From Doris montereyensis (lineage: Eukaryota; Mollusca; Gastropoda; Nudibranchia; Dorididae), in the NCBI GenBank assembly GCA_037039925.1, contig JAXRKP010000848.1, positions 136,001-200,000 of the forward strand: a DNA stretch of 64,000 nucleotides, read 5' to 3'. The notes beneath the pieces were generated by a model. That model ran no database searches and was not told the DNA's origin. It worked only from the letters and a program-made list of their open reading frames with translations. The translations under genes were made by a program, and so were the position numbers. How positions within the stretch are numbered: the stretch's first letter is position 1; each line of letters opens with the position of its first letter. Shown in pieces: positions 1 to 13,001 of the stretch.

Positions 1-275
1 ATCTGGTAAGCATCTGACATTGAGGTTACACAGGTAGGCGAGAACGGAGGCCACTATTCCAACTTCTTAATTATAATGTTCAAAATGGCGACCTAAATGA
101 ATGAAAATTCTACTCAACGATGTGGAAACAATGGAGTTTTCAACAATTAAACGGCACCTCTGGAAGAAGAATTCCTCAAACAAAAATGATCTGAGGAACA
201 CTTAGAACCTACATGCAAATTAAGGTCCCTCTTAGCGGACTAGCAACAGAACGACCAACTCAGAACTATATATAA
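1..275 (+). repeat. Dispersed 250-bp repeat, copy 1
   Basis: It shares a common block order with the copies at 5573-5860, 24535-24780 and 30350-30598: CATTGAGGTTACACAGGTAG, AATGGCG..., GAATGAAAATTCTACTCAAC, AAAATGATCT, AACCTACATGCAAA, then ACCAACTCAGAACTATATAT. It may start before position 1. No coding capacity was seen. Confidence 0.7.
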
Positions 276-435
276 AGATGTTTATTCATTGAATCTGAAA
301 CAAGGAGACAACAACATGTATAGAACTACATTTGATATGATTTGAAATACGTGTATGATTTGCATGGGTACTTAAAATATGACTACATCTTGTATTTTGG
401 AATGTTTACAGCCCTACCCTTTGGCAAACAACTTG

Positions 436-550
436 TCTTCAATGGATACCCTCAGTTTTACATCAATTCCTTAAGTTCCTTCTATATGGGCAAAAATCGC
501 CTTCAAGGAACTTAAGGAGCTGATGTAAAACTGACAGATTCCATTCAAGA
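436..550. repeat. Hairpin element with arms of about 46 bp
   Basis: The left arm at about 436-482 and the right arm at about 502-550 are near-perfect reverse complements. The left reads ...CAGTTTTACATCAATTCC and the right ...GAGCTGATGTAAAACTG. About 20 bases separate them. This foldback resembles a miniature transposon, or a transcript able to form a long stem. Confidence 0.75.
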
Positions 551-946
551 CACCAACACTTCCAAAGTTGGGTAGGAGGGAAGGGCAGCAGAAAAAGTTC
601 ATTGAAGAGACGGTTAGAGATAAGATCAGAAAGGATTATTTCATTGACTAGTTTTGCCTCTCACCTGTTGCCAGAGTCCACGAACGTGAGTGTAAATGTA
701 TCCATGAGGTAATCTTTTACTTTTATATTCCAAGATGGTGGTAAGGGAACTGTTAGAAGAAAGACGTACAATATTGAATTACAGAGTAAAATTTTCCTCA
801 AATAAAATGGAGTGGTATAATAGCAGGGAACATTAGAGACTGATATAAAGCTGACACGCATCTTTCAACAACAAAAAGAAAAAAAGATATATAATACAAA
901 AGGAAGGAAAAAACAAGTTTTAAAGTTGTATTTATCATAATACAAC

Positions 947-1199
947 TGAAGGGGTCATTTTAATAGTGTGCCTTGGTCACAATTACGTCACTTAGAGAAC
1001 AATGCCAAAAACAATGGACTTAAGCACGGATGGTTTTGGAATTCCAAGTTTCAAACAGCTAAAAATGTGATGTGTTTTCATCATATCACTTTCATACTTT
1101 TCTGGAAGCATGATTTCCTTTTTATTCCCTTGAGGATTATCTCTCTGTCTCGTTTTTCATGAAAGTGGACATAGGCACACTATTGAAATGACCCCTTCA
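947..1199. mobile_element. MITE of about 250 bp with 26-bp terminal inverted repeats
   Basis: The left end TGAAGGGGTCATTTTAATAG at 947 and the right end at 1174-1199 are inverted copies with one mismatch. The interior does not encode a recognisable protein. No clear target-site duplication was seen, so the superfamily is not assigned. Confidence 0.75.
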
Positions 1200-1531
1200 T
1201 TTAAAGAATGTCAATTTGTCGTAAACAGATCATTAAACATAGAAATATGGTAAGAGCCTTGTATGAACAAAAAGCAAGACAAAGACCTGCCAATCTTCTG
1301 AAAATAAAATCAGGAACGTCTGACCAAGCCTCGATATTGATGCTGATACCAGTTCATTATATCACTTACATTTCAGCAATTCTGTGTAGACCACATTTAC
1401 AACTTAATGGAAATTTCATAATGAATTCAGAGAAACTTTGCGTGTACCTACAAGTCTATTTACACAACAAAAAATAGGAATCCCATTTACGCCAACTGAT
1501 CTTTGGAAAATGCAAGATGCTCCATCATCTC

Positions 1532-1800
1532 TTATGTCTCCCAAGGATTTCCGCCTGGACATTTGAGTTTTGACACAAGCAGTGACTCAACAGTCTGGGT
1601 TGACATGAATGCTCTGTTTACAGTGAGATTATTTCTCACCATGCTAAAAATTCCTTCAGAATCAGCATTGCTGAGAGGAATGCCTACAGCAGCTAACAGC
1701 AATTTTGTTAAATTTGAACAGTTTATCATTAAGATCCCTACTCAATTTGCCAACCTTTGAAATGTGACAGTTCATCCTGTCTTCCTTCTCAATGTCAAGA
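1532..1800 (-). pseudogene. hAT-type transposase C-terminal fragment
   Basis: The minus-strand reading contains IPLSNADSEGIFSMVRNN and a STQTVESLLVSKLKC segment. This is the hAT dimerisation pattern (IPHSNASSERVFSMV...TLESLLVAKM). Upstream reading (VGKLSRDLNDKLFKFN) is in a different frame, so the copy is broken. No N-terminal zinc finger or catalytic domain was found. A host gene derived from hAT is possible but less likely. Confidence 0.65.
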
Positions 1801-2056
1801 GGCAATAAAAATGAGACTGGAAATTGCGAAATTCATCCCTCAGCCTTTTTTCATACTAAATATAATTTGGCACGGGATGGAATTAGTTTGGCACTACTTA
1901 GAATTAATGGCCCCACATCAGAATATAGTCTGGTCACAGGCATTTGTTTTTTTCCATTTCACAATTTCACAGTGCAAAAAGAATACTTAATGCCTTGCGC
2001 CAGATTGCAGTTGGTCGGTTTGCATTTCGTTTATATGAATATGGAAGTCTGGCTGT

Positions 2057-2143
2057 GTGGAAAACAAAATATCATTTATTGATTCGTGGAAAACAAAATA
2101 ACATTTATTGATTCCTGGAAAGCAAAATATTATTGACTGATTC
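2057..2143. repeat. 29-bp tandem repeat, three copies
   Basis: The unit TGGAAAACAAAATAACATTT plus ATTGATTCG repeats at about 2058, 2087 and 2116, with drift in the third copy. Confidence 0.8.
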
Positions 2144-2635
2144 GCGTGTATATATAGCACAGCTGGTGGAACTTTCCTACGATGCTACTCAATTTTCAAA
2201 CATGCTATTTTCTGACCCCACAGTCCAATTTTTTACCAAAACCTGACAATATGTTGAAAAGCCAAATTGATAGGCCTTCTATCGTAATTTCAGAAATTCA
2301 ATCCAAACCACTATGGTACTATCGCAATTTTCAAAATTCAGTTCGTTTTCATTCTTCTTTTCTTCCCCAACTTCAAAAATTGGGACTGTCCTGGAGAAAA
2401 CAGGACGGTTGGCAGGTCTGAAGTCATATATACAAAAGGAAAAGACAGAAAAATCCATTGACACCAGACAAACTCAACCCAGTGACATGTGCACTGACAC
2501 CATTGCAGGAAACCATACTGTAAAGAATGCCAAAGAGAGAGCAGTTTACTGATATGAAGAGCTGAGTTGTTTCAGTCTATCCAGTGTCATTTAGTCTTTT
2601 GTATTTGTCTCCTCTTCTCTTTGTTCCTCTAGTGG

Positions 2636-2895
2636 TATCGGTGGTCCAATGGTTAGATTGTTGGACTAGGTAACATGAGGTCTCGGGTTCAAATCATAGT
2701 AAGCTAGGTCCGACGTTGTGTTCCTGGGAATAGCAACACACATTTTCCCCACACCACCCATGTGCAAATGGGTACAAGCACTAGCTTGGGAGTAAAACCT
2801 GTGTCAGACTAGCATCCTGTCCAAGAGGTGATTATTATCGGATGAGCTCCGACTCTATACAGGTGTAATGGCCTTGAAGGAACTTGCTCACTTAC
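2636..2895 (+). mobile_element. tRNA-derived SINE, family A, copy 1
   Basis: The head resembles a tRNA with A box GGTCCAATGGTTAG and B box GGGTTCAAATC. The body shares GTTCCTGGGAATAG, GTGCAAATGGGTACAAGCAC and AGCATCCTGTCCAAGAGGTG with the other family A copies. It ends in a CTTACTTTACTTT tail. Confidence 0.75.
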
Positions 2896-3067
2896 TTTAC
2901 TTTGTTCCTTTGGGGTTCTAATATATAATCCATGCATACATTGATTAATTTTAAGAATGCTCAAAGCAAGGTTAAATAGAAGAAAAATTGTTCCTCTTTT
3001 TAAGGACATTTAATTACTATACAACAAAGCGTTTAAATCTCACTGATGCTGGATTAATTCAACTTAC

Positions 3068-6000
3068 ATTTTCGACGAAAGTCATGGGCTTTCAATTTAT
3101 AAACAGTAAAAAGATAGTGGAGATACATCAAACATTGACAACTCTGAACCCTTGAGGCTGTTCCCTTTTTTGGGCACTCCGTCTAACATTTGAAGAATTA
3201 TTTCTGAAAATCTGCAAAATTGAAATATCAAGTTGGAAACAGTATTACTTGATTTTGTCTTTGTTAGTTAGTATCAAAGAAAAAGAAATTGGCCCAAAAT
3301 CCTTGCCATCAACAAATAACCTTAAAATGAGCTATCCACTTCATATTAGTCTACTTTGCATCCCAACATCATAAGAAACTTTTTCTTATACTTATATACG
3401 TGTGCATTACATTCTGGAAAACAAACAACCCGACCCCAACCCAAAGCAACAAAAGGTTTTTTCTTTAAATCACAGCATACTTTGACAAGTAATGAAGAAA
3501 TTAGTTTTATTTTTATTTAGTAGAAAAAGATAACTTCCTTGAAAGTATATGCATACCTGCCAATCTTTTTAAATCGACCATGACTGTACCAATTAATTAC
3601 AACCTGCACGACAGCCCGTAATATTCCAAAAAACATCGATAATTTATCTTGAATTTACCCTTTGAGGTAAATCAAAACAACAATCGCTTTTCTTGCAAAA
3701 AAATGTGACTGCATTTTTTATTAAATTAACTAAAAATGGAGCCTCCGGACTTTCACCCCAATCACTCTGAGTTTCTGACGAAACCTTAGGGCTTCTTAAA
3801 AAATATCTGTTCCTTCAATGCATACTTTTCAAGGTAAATACAGATTAATAAATTCAAAGCCAAAAACTTATTAAATATATTTTTAACACGCTGGTTGGCA
3901 GCTTTGTATATCTGTTGTAATGTAAAAGCAGGCGGAAAATATATATTTAAAAAAAAACAAAAAGAAATTATTCACTTCTTTTCAGTCCTCCACGAGCTGA
4001 TATCACTTGCTGAACATTCTACAAATTCATCGGCCGCAGAACTTAGCTCTTCACGAATGTCAGGGGGAAAAACTGTAGACAGAAAATACAACAACAACTT
4101 GTATCAAAGGAAGGAAGGAAAGGAATTATTTATATAGTGCTGATATATTACGTGATATATTTTTTACTGATTTTTCATCTGCGTTCAGTACGATTCAGCC
4201 TCATATATTAATTGAAAAACTACTAAAATACAACAGAAATCAAAACGCTTCTTTTCATCGCAAACTTATTATTTGGGTACTTGACTTCCTGTCCAATCGT
4301 ACTCAATATGTCAGACTAAATAAATCCAGGTCTGAACTTATTATTACCAATATCGGTACCCCACAGAGCTGTGTGTTATCACCAGTCTTATTCACACTTT
4401 ACACAGATGATTGTCAAATTGATACTGATGGTGTCAAACTGTTAAAGTTTGCCAATGATTCGACAATAAAGGGTCTCATAGACAGCTCAGAATTGGAGTA
4501 CTGGGAAAAAAATTAACCTGACCCTAAATGTAAATAAACAAAAGAAATAGTGAGTGACTTTAGGCATAAGAAAGAACATATAAGTCCAATAATGATAAAG
4601 GGGAAGAGGTTGAAATGGTTGAGAGCTATAAATACCTTGGAATTCATGTAGATCAAAAGTTGACCTGGAGTAATCATTCTACAGAAGTGTCCAAAAGATT
4701 TCGACAACGCTTGCACTTTTAAGAAAACGTCACAGCCTCAAATTAGACACTGAAATTCTATCGAATGATGATTGAGCGATTGAGAGTAAGCTTACATGGT
4801 GTGTGACTGCTTGGGGTGGTAACATTCTTAAGCAAAATGAAAAGAGGTTGGATCGTATCATTCGCTCTGGAAAATCTTTATGCAATGAGGATTTTGCTAA
4901 TATCTTTCTCCTTTATCAAAAGTGTTGCTCCAGAAAGATTAATCAAGTGAAAAACGATCAAACCCACTCCTTTCACCCCAAAATTTCATATTCCACATAA
5001 TCTGGAAGAATAATCTTGAAAAAATGTAAGAGAAAGAGTTATAGGAGATCCTTCTTGCCATGCTCTCTTCGGCTATAATGAGAAAGTGATACAGGCTGCA
5101 AGATTGCTGTTGTTGTTAATGTCGTTGTTGTTTACTATCATCATTATCTTAATGTCATTATACATCTTATATTTAACCTACACTCTTCTACTATGTATGT
5201 ATATAAATATGTACGTATGTATGTATATATGTACGTATGCAATGTCTGTATGTATAGGTATGTATGTGTGATTGTATGTGTGTATATATGTATGTATGTA
5301 TGTATGTATGTACATGTATTCAAATTTCCTAGTAACTCCATGTACCATAATTGTAACCTCTTATGAAATAATTTTACTTTGAATCTTAGTCATTTATTAG
5401 TTATATACAAACTACGTTATATTTCTACACTACTGATGTGATCAAAATGATGTGCCAATGATGGACAATAAAGTTACTATTATTATTATTATTATCCACA
5501 TAAAAGTGCTTGATGGCACTTTACATTTCAACAAATTATACAATGAAATATCATGTAATGTTACAACCTATCTATATATATAATTATGAGGTGGTCGTTT
5601 CTTTGCTAGTCAAAGGCTCTGTTGCCAGGCCATTAAGAGTAACCATATTTTACATGTAGGTTCTAAATGATCCCAAGATCGTCTTAATATGAGGAAGTTT
5701 TTTCTACCTGAAGTGACATTTAATTATTGATAATTTTGTTGTTTCCATGTCAACTTCGAGTAGAATTTTCATTCACCTTAGCCGCCATTTCAAACAGGCT
5801 TATTAAAAAAAGTTGAGATTGTATCGTGCATGCCTACCTCCATAATCTCAGTATCGAATACTGACCTGGTTTAATAATCGTACTCTTGGTATCACCCAGG
5901 TGTGAAATGCTTGTATATATATAATATAACATCTAAAACACTTTTTTCTTAAAGGAAAAAAATTCAGTGATAGACTATACTAAAAAGTTTAGTTTTCAAT

Positions 6001-9000
6001 TGTTTTTAAAAGCCGAAGAACTGGGACTAGTTTTTGAAAGCTTGTGTTGACTACATGATATTTGTTTTTCCATTATGTTAATATGTATAGCAACAAACTT
6101 AAATCACATAGCAAAGGGGCAATCGGGTTCAAAAGAAAACATTGTTTCTATCATAGCAGAAAACCACTGGACAAAGGAAGTAGTCATTTATGGTCAGATC
6201 AATACAGTGTAACTGTAAGTTGTTTTTCTCCACTATGCCATGGAGATACGACTTGAATTTACTAATGCCAAAGAACAAAGACAAAACATCTAATCATGCT
6301 ACACTCACGTTCATCTAACTTGTAAAAATCTTCTAATTTTGTGGCATGCTTGTCATGAGGGGGAAGAATTAAACTTCCTGACTCTGAACCTGCAAAAACA
6401 TCAAACCAAAACAATATGCCAGTAATGTAACAATAACGTTTTTTTTAAAAAAGAACCCAATTAAGTAAGATGACTTATTTATGCCCACGCCTTTGTAGTA
6501 ACAGGGCCCACACAGTGGGCAAGATGAAAGACTTGTAAAAGAGTGAAAGGAAAGAAGTAAGACCTACCACCCACAGTTTTACTTAGCCCTACAAGATTTG
6601 AGTCATCGTGTTGTGGTCGCAGTGTCAATCGGATTTCAATTTTCATTCCTGCTGTGGTCTCTTTCATCAGCCAGTCTGTTGCTAGTGTGAAGGAGTGGGA
6701 TGGTGGTGGACAGCCCTGGCCTGCTCAGGTTTCGCTTCAAGCTCTCCTGGTGGCTTGTCTTTGCGAGGTGCTTTGCAACTTACACCTTCGTGCATTTTCT
6801 CTGATAGGTCAATTATTTTCTTTGACATTCCATAGTGTCGCATGTTCTTCCACACTGTCAGGTGCCTTTTTGTAATCCATAAAATTGATAAGAAGAGAGG
6901 AGTTCCATTCGTGGGATTGCTCAGTTGTTATTCTTGAGTAGCGATTTTTTTCTGTGCATGATTGATTTTTCTCTTAGGCTGGGTTGTTGGTCGCCGAATG
7001 TGCATCGACTGTATCTTGGATTTGGTCAAGCGGTGTGCCGCTAAACACTTTGCTGGACTTGCATACAGATAGGAGTGGTCTTCGTTTGTAGTTGATGTAA
7101 ATTTTGAGATCTCTTTCTTTGGTAGTATCACTAGGTCGCCTTCCTTCCACTCTCTTTGGGGTATCGCTCCACCTCCCAGACCTTGGTACAAAAAAAAATC
7201 GGAATAGTACATGTACTGTTGTGATAACAACCACCTTCAGAGCCTCTGCTGGAATATCGCCAGGCCATGCTGCTTTGTCAGAGTTGAGCTGTTTTTATGG
7301 CCATGACCAGTTCCTCCTTGTATTCTGTTTATTTGCTTTCACAGTGAGCACAAACGAGTATGCATGCTCAGTATAAAATGTGTAATTAATATTTTCATTA
7401 TCTTTTGAAGTACATCCGATTTTCAATGTCAATATGTGTATCCCATGTTTTTGATTTCCCAAGCACTATTATGTCAAACAAAAAAATTGCCTTCAATGGA
7501 CAAAAAGATTTATTATTATTATCCCTAAAACAAAATTAAACAAAGAAAGAAACAGGATTAAAAGAAAATCAGTAAAAACAAAGAAGGCAATATATTAAAA
7601 GATAAGATATGCATAAAAAACTTCACAAACAAACCCCAAATACACGTAAAAAATTTAATTATGAAAAAAAAGAGGTCCAGGCCATTCATATGACCAACAA
7701 TACTTGTTTCATTGAAATTCATCCCGTCCACCATATATAGTGATCTCATGGTGAAATAAGAGGAAACAGCAAGATGAAAGAGTGAAATTGAAAAAGTACA
7801 GCCTACCACCAGTGCCTGCTAACCACCCACAACCAATAATACAAAATCGACAATCAGACGTGCCCTTAAAATCACAACCTACCAGTTGATGTTGGAGTTT
7901 GCTTTTCAGAGCCATTTGGCGTCTGCACTTCATTAAGGCTCTTGTTGACGGCCGATTCCATTGTATTGGAGACCATCTCTTTATCCAATTGTTCCCTTTA
8001 TGCGCTTGTTAACAATTTTCTTTGTTTTTCCTGATCCGAACTGTTTTATAAGATTGTATCTCTGCATAAAAAAGAACAAAATATATTTCAATGGTTATTG
8101 TTACTGTCAATATCTTTTCAATCTATAGTTTCAAACTTTTCTGACTTTTGAAAAAGATTCAAATATAAAAATGAATTCCTCCTCTTCCTACACTAAAAAA
8201 AAAACCCATCCCTAAGTAAAATAATGTAATTTTTTCCTGAATTTGATCTCAATTGCTATCCAAAACAATAGTATTTTAAAATAAAAATTAAGTTCTGATT
8301 TTCAAAAACAAAGCAAGTACTACAGTAAACTGATAGGAGGCATGCAAACAAAACAACAACAAACTACAACTGTAAACCTTTTCTGTAAAGGAAGCCACTT
8401 CCTCTTTGATTTTCTAGATTGCTTGCTGGAAGAATAGAGAAATAATTTTAAAAAACCAAATCAAATTTTCAGCAAAGCTATGCGGATGTCTGCAATTGAA
8501 ATAAGATTGTACATAAACATTTCTTTTAAAAAATAAGGCTTTATAGTGCTTCTGGCAGACAGCACATCTGGTAATGAGAAGCTATCTAATATCTTGATGT
8601 AATTTGCGACCAAAATCTTTACACAAATATTATTTCAAGAACCCTAATTAAAGGCATCAGGCTGTCAATCCCCCCATCCCCCACCATTTCAACCAGAAAA
8701 ATTATATTCCTTCTCTGTATTACTTAATGTAGTGATATTTGTAACAATTTACAAACTACCCGCAAAATCTTTTCTGCATACATGAAATTATCGAATGCAC
8801 ACCAAAACTAAACATCTCTTTGTCACCTCAAAGTCACAATATTCTACACTAGCCAATATACCCGAAAGATGACAATGAATTCTATGGTTGTAGCAATAGC
8901 AAAGGGTTCTAGTTTACAGACAGAGCCTAACCATTCAATGTTATTTTGGACAAGCACAGCCACATAATTCATATTTTGCTGCTCAAATTGTCAATGAACC

Positions 9001-12000
9001 AATCGTCAAGGGGATTCGATAGTCCAGAGGCAAGGTACCAGCCTCTCAACCAAAAGGTAGTAGGTTTGAGCCCCGCAAGTGGTTGGAAAATTTTCTTGAT
9101 TTTTTAAAAGCAAAATCTAACCCCCCCTCCCTGGTCCAGGTAGGTGGATCAACACCTAGTCCCATCGGAGCTGGGTGATAAAAAAGGAGGTCTTGTGTGC
9201 AGATCACAAAACTTTGTACATGTTAAAGATCCCTTGGCTGTTTACAGGGCAGTGCACGCAAAATTATAAATTTTAAAAATCCTACCAAAAACCCTGAGAT
9301 CACCTTGGTTGTGGATGTGGATAAAATTAAATCAAATAAAAAATCAACCCATCGTCAAGATACTTTTCAAGCTATATGCTTTCACACTAAAAAATATTAA
9401 CAATGGTGAAGAGTAAATTGAATAATTACATATTTGCAAAAAGATAGAAACAATATATCTTAGAATTTCCACATGATATAAATAGCAATTGAAATGTGTT
9501 AAGATCCACCATAGAAAAATGTTATCGCATAACTTAAAAGCTTTCAGTACTCAGCTAGAGGATTTGATCCATGAAAACAAAAAGTCTTTACTCTCATTCT
9601 CTATGATACCATTGACATAGTTGCCAACCGTTTCAAATCGAAAAACAGATATGGGCAGCACAAACTAATTATAACTTGCAAGATGGCCCATAATACTCCA
9701 GAACACATTGAGATAATTTAACCTTTAAAGTAAGTAACAAAAAAACGCTGGCCTTTTTGTGGTGAAATATAACGGTGTTTTGTGTGAACGCAATTTTGTG
9801 TCTCTGGAGTTTCACCCATTTTTCTCTGAGTCTCTGCCTTTAAGATAGGGTTTCTTTATGCAACAATACAGCTATCCCTCAAATATGTACTTGTAAAGGA
9901 AAGAACAGACTTACACTCAAAGCAAAACAAAAGCCCCAAACATACTAAATATAGTTGTTATGTACTGGTTGGTAGCTATGCATTAACATTTACCTGTAAA
10001 CTGTGGGTCCAACTGGAACAAATGTGCTGGCATAACTCTGATCTTGCCACTTTTATGTTTGCAAACTCCAACGTAGTAACTATCATTCACAGAATCAATG
10101 AAAAACATGAAGAGAAAAAAGATTTTTAAAGAATTTTACAAACATTGATTCCATCAGAAAAGCAGTGGTAATTTATGACTACAATATGTGTTATTTAAAA
10201 CTATTATCATATCAAAGTTCTGAGGTAAACTTTTTTTTCTTCTGTACTGATTGTAACAAAAAAATAAGTGACTTATATTGATAAAAAGGTAAAATTTAAA
10301 TTAGAAATGACATATCAGAGGTAAAAAAAATAAAATAAAGAAGGGTATGCTTCCGTGGTGCAGTATTTACATGCTAAGCATAGGACCAATTAAAAGGTGC
10401 TAAAGAAAAATAATAAAATTCATCGATCATAGAATTGTCATGGTAAAAAAAACCCCAAGAAAACCAGAAGATGCAGTTGACTTCAATTATTCACAAAGTT
10501 TCACACAGATATAAACATCAAACTGTCAATGATCAAGCAGGGCCATGCACAAAAAAGGATATGAAAAAAAAAAGGATGGAATTTTTTCTTCTTCAAAATC
10601 TCACCCCCTCCCCTTTTCTATCATCTAAAGAAATATTAAAAATAAAATCAAAAGAACAGAATATCTAATCGACTTTGACTAATCCTGTTTTCAGACATAG
10701 AAGAAATTGGTCTTCAGTATTCAACGCTTCTTTGCATCTCAACTTGGACTGGTTTAGTTGTACCATCTAAATCTATTCTTTGCATCTCTACTTGGACTGG
10801 TTTAGTTGTACCATCTAAAAATCTATTCTTTGCATCTCTGCACTTGGACTGGTTTAGTTGTACCATCTAAATCTATTCTTTGTATCTCTACTTGGAGTGG
10901 TTTAGTTGTACCATCTAAATCTATTTTTTTGCATCTCTATCTTTTTGACTGGTTTAGTTGTACCATCTAAATCTATTCTTTGCATCTCTACTTGGAGTGG
11001 TTTAGTTGTACCATCTAAATCTATTCTTTGCATCTCTACTTGGACTGGTTTAGTTGTACTATCTAAATCTATTCTTTGCATCTCTGCTTGGAGTGGTTTA
11101 GTTATACCATCTAAATCTATAATAAGTTGTGTATTGTCTCCCCAAGAGCATTATTATTTTACCTTGAGGTAGCATTATCAGAATACAATCTTAGTATCAA
11201 ATGTAATAGTTAATAGTAAAAGGATTTTGTAAGTTGTCTCGAAAAAAACCTTATATTCTTTTTCAAACCTCTCTATTTAATAAGACAGTCCTGTTTCTAC
11301 CAATATATACACATATTTTTTAACGTTGAAGAAAAATCCCCTGTCTATTTATCAGTCAATTTTTGAGTAATTCTAAGTGACTTAAAAAGTCAAGGCTTGG
11401 TGCCGAGACCAGTCTATCAAACCGAAAAAAAAAATAATCAAAACTGTCGTGATTAATCAAAGTAAACTATAATAAGGGAGTTTTATATATGATGGAAAGT
11501 TTCCGTACTCGCATGTATCTGTCTCGAAAAGATTGCTTGGACCAAAATTCCGGCCACAGTAAGGATCTCATTCACTTCCGTAGTCTGTACATGAATAGAA
11601 AGTTATTTCAATGAGTACAGTTCTAGAACATGAAAGCATTTGCCTAGATAACTTATAAAATCATAGTTTAGCCTGATGGAGAGATGTGAAAAAATCAATT
11701 TTCCAAATTGACATACTACTCACAAGTATCAGTTGTTTTAGCTGTAGATTTTCCATCTTGTTGTGCTTTTTACCATGAAGCTTAAATTCTAGTTTTTCAA
11801 TTGTTTCAGGATTGAGCTTCCCCGTTGAAAAGCGCACTGTAAAAAAATAATGATGAGAGGATTTTACAAAATTCATTTAATAATTGAAAAACTCCCACAC
11901 AATTCAGTCTAAAAAGATAGCATTAATAACCTAAATTCCCCAATTCTGAATTAAAAATTGTTTTTTATTGTGCCTCTTTTACTCTCATTTCCCTTGGGGC

Positions 12001-13001
12001 AAAAGCAATTTTGAAATCTAGAGTAGATTTCTGGGTATTGGTACGGAGTGTTTGACCTGTGTACATCTTCAAGTGAAACAAAACATCAACTCCTAATCCC
12101 TGAGGCTAGATAAAAATAACCATAATAAACCGTTCTTGTATAGTGTCCAACTTCAATTTCTATCAAGCTCAGAGCGCTCAAACCTGGATGAACATCATAA
12201 AGTAAGACACATGAATATACAGACAATTCACCCACACATGCAATATACATAATACGTGACTATCAGATGGAAGTGACTGACTTTCATTTGGTTATAATTA
12301 TATTGACCATATTCCTTCACCATGACAGACAGTAGGTTTGGTTAAACTAATTTGCAAAAAATAATCATTTAAACATGTAATGGTTTGTTATAGATGCTGT
12401 ATAATCACAGGTTTAATTCCCTCCTGCATCCAGTCTCAACAATAGTTGTGTTTCAGTGGCAGACACGTACAAAAATCAAAAAATCTTTTTAGCTAAACAC
12501 GTCTGATTATAACAGGGAAAAAGAACAGAATTGTCCCTGTTCTGATTTTTTAGCCTCGACTCCTAAATCATAATATAGATCTAGATCTAGATCTAATTGT
12601 GGCTAAAACATTCTACTTCAATAGAAACTGGATTTCATAGTATAATCTTTAGAAGACAGTTAAGTTATGTTCCCTTTTATTTTGATTAATTTATTATTGA
12701 ATTTCACCCACTAGTGAAAATAGATCTCTCTATGTCTGTGTGCCCGACTAATCTATGGCTATGGACACTATGATATAGATTCTATCTATGTCAATGTGGA
12801 CTTGGTACTCCTCCCTACTTTAGACAGATAAATTAAAAGTTAGAATCTAGATTCTAAATTCAATCCAATGAATCCAGATTGAGATAAATCTAGATTTAGA
12901 TCTATATCCTATCTTACTCTAGATAAAAGATAGATCATGTGTAAATTCTCACCTAGGCATGCTTCCTCTTCTGAGCTTGGGTCAACTTCAAAAGTCTGCA
13001 T
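3068..13001 (-). CDS. POLR1E: POLR1E (RNA polymerase I subunit PAF53/A49), nine exons recognised, C-terminus not found
   Basis: Pol I-specific subunit that works in the nucleolus with POLR1G as a TFIIF/TFIIE-like heterodimer. Exons on the minus strand: 13001-12953 (ATG), 11836-11724, 11584-11509, 10079-9994, 8425-8378, 8040-7883, 6389-6309, 4072-3976 and 3211-3068. Junctions are GT-AG, and phases agree at most joins. Recognisable blocks: VRFSTGKL (human VQFSNGKL), a YCGRNFG block (human YVGNNFG), DYYVGVCKHKSGKI (human RHFVGILNKTSGQM), FGSGKTKKIVNKR (human FGTTKQKRALNTR), SLILPPHDKHATKLEDFYK (human SLYLPPCYDDAAKPEDVYK) and CLMYLHYLFTVYKLKAH. Frame breaks lie near 11565, 7995 and 3168, and the frame of exon 5 is uncertain. 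The winged-helix C-terminus (about 110 residues in human) was not seen and probably lies beyond position 1. Exon 8 is the least certain in its second half. Family similarity is from memory of the human protein. Confidence 0.82.
4160..5498 (+). pseudogene. Non-LTR retrotransposon (LINE) relic: reverse transcriptase and 3' end
   Basis: Translation gives DFSSAFSTIQPHILIEKL, NRTQYVRLN, NIGTPQSCVLSPVLFTLYTD and LLKFANDSTIKGLI. These are RT domain motifs, with the catalytic FADD-type box changed to FAND and the PQG motif to PQS. After a stop near 4515, a shifted frame continues YKYLGIHVDQKLTWSNHS and VTAWGGNI. This is the usual post-RT region of CR1/Rex-like LINEs. The end is ACAATAAAG followed by (ATT)n at 5465-5495. 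An ATGT/ATAT microsatellite interrupts at 5195-5320. The copy is 5'-truncated, frameshifted and dead. Confidence 0.8.
5573..5860 (-). repeat. Dispersed 250-bp repeat, copy 2 (inverted)
   Basis: The reverse complement carries the same blocks as copy 1, including GAATGAAAATTCTACTCGAA, a GATCTTGGGATCA block and ACCTACATGTAAAATATGG. It lies in POLR1E intron 7. Confidence 0.7.
5900..6300. other. Intronic stretch, nothing recognised
   Basis: POLR1E intron 7 between the 250-bp repeat and exon 7. It is AT-rich single-copy-looking DNA with no motif. Confidence 0.5.
6480..7880. other. POLR1E intron 6, weak repeated block only
   Basis: A block with GGGCAAGATGAAAGACTTG and AGACCTACCACCCACAG (about 6518-6583) recurs loosely as GCAAGATGAAAGAGTGAAAT and CAGCCTACCACC (about 7770-7815). 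Otherwise nothing is recognised. Confidence 0.4.
9000..9343 (+). mobile_element. tRNA-derived SINE, family B, copy 1
   Basis: Head AGTCCAGAGGCAAGGTACCA with B box GGTTTGAGCCCCGC. Body: CTGGTCCAGGTAGGTGGATC, GTGTGCAGATCACA and GTTAAAGATCCCTTGGCTGT. Tail: CCTGAGATCACCTTGG, then AAATTAAATCAAATAAAA. It lies in POLR1E intron 4. Confidence 0.8.
10725..11121 (+). repeat. 48-bp minisatellite, eight copies
   Basis: The unit contains GCATCTCTACTTGGACTGG, TTTAGTTGTACCATC and TAAATCTATTC. Copies start near 10732, 10780, 10829, 10878, 10926, 10979, 11027 and 11075, with small indels in a few. It lies in POLR1E intron 3. Confidence 0.9.

Noticed and set aside
3895..4137. Plus-strand open frame over POLR1E exon 8
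   Set aside because: It is a shadow of the minus-strand exon and intron, with no similarity of its own.
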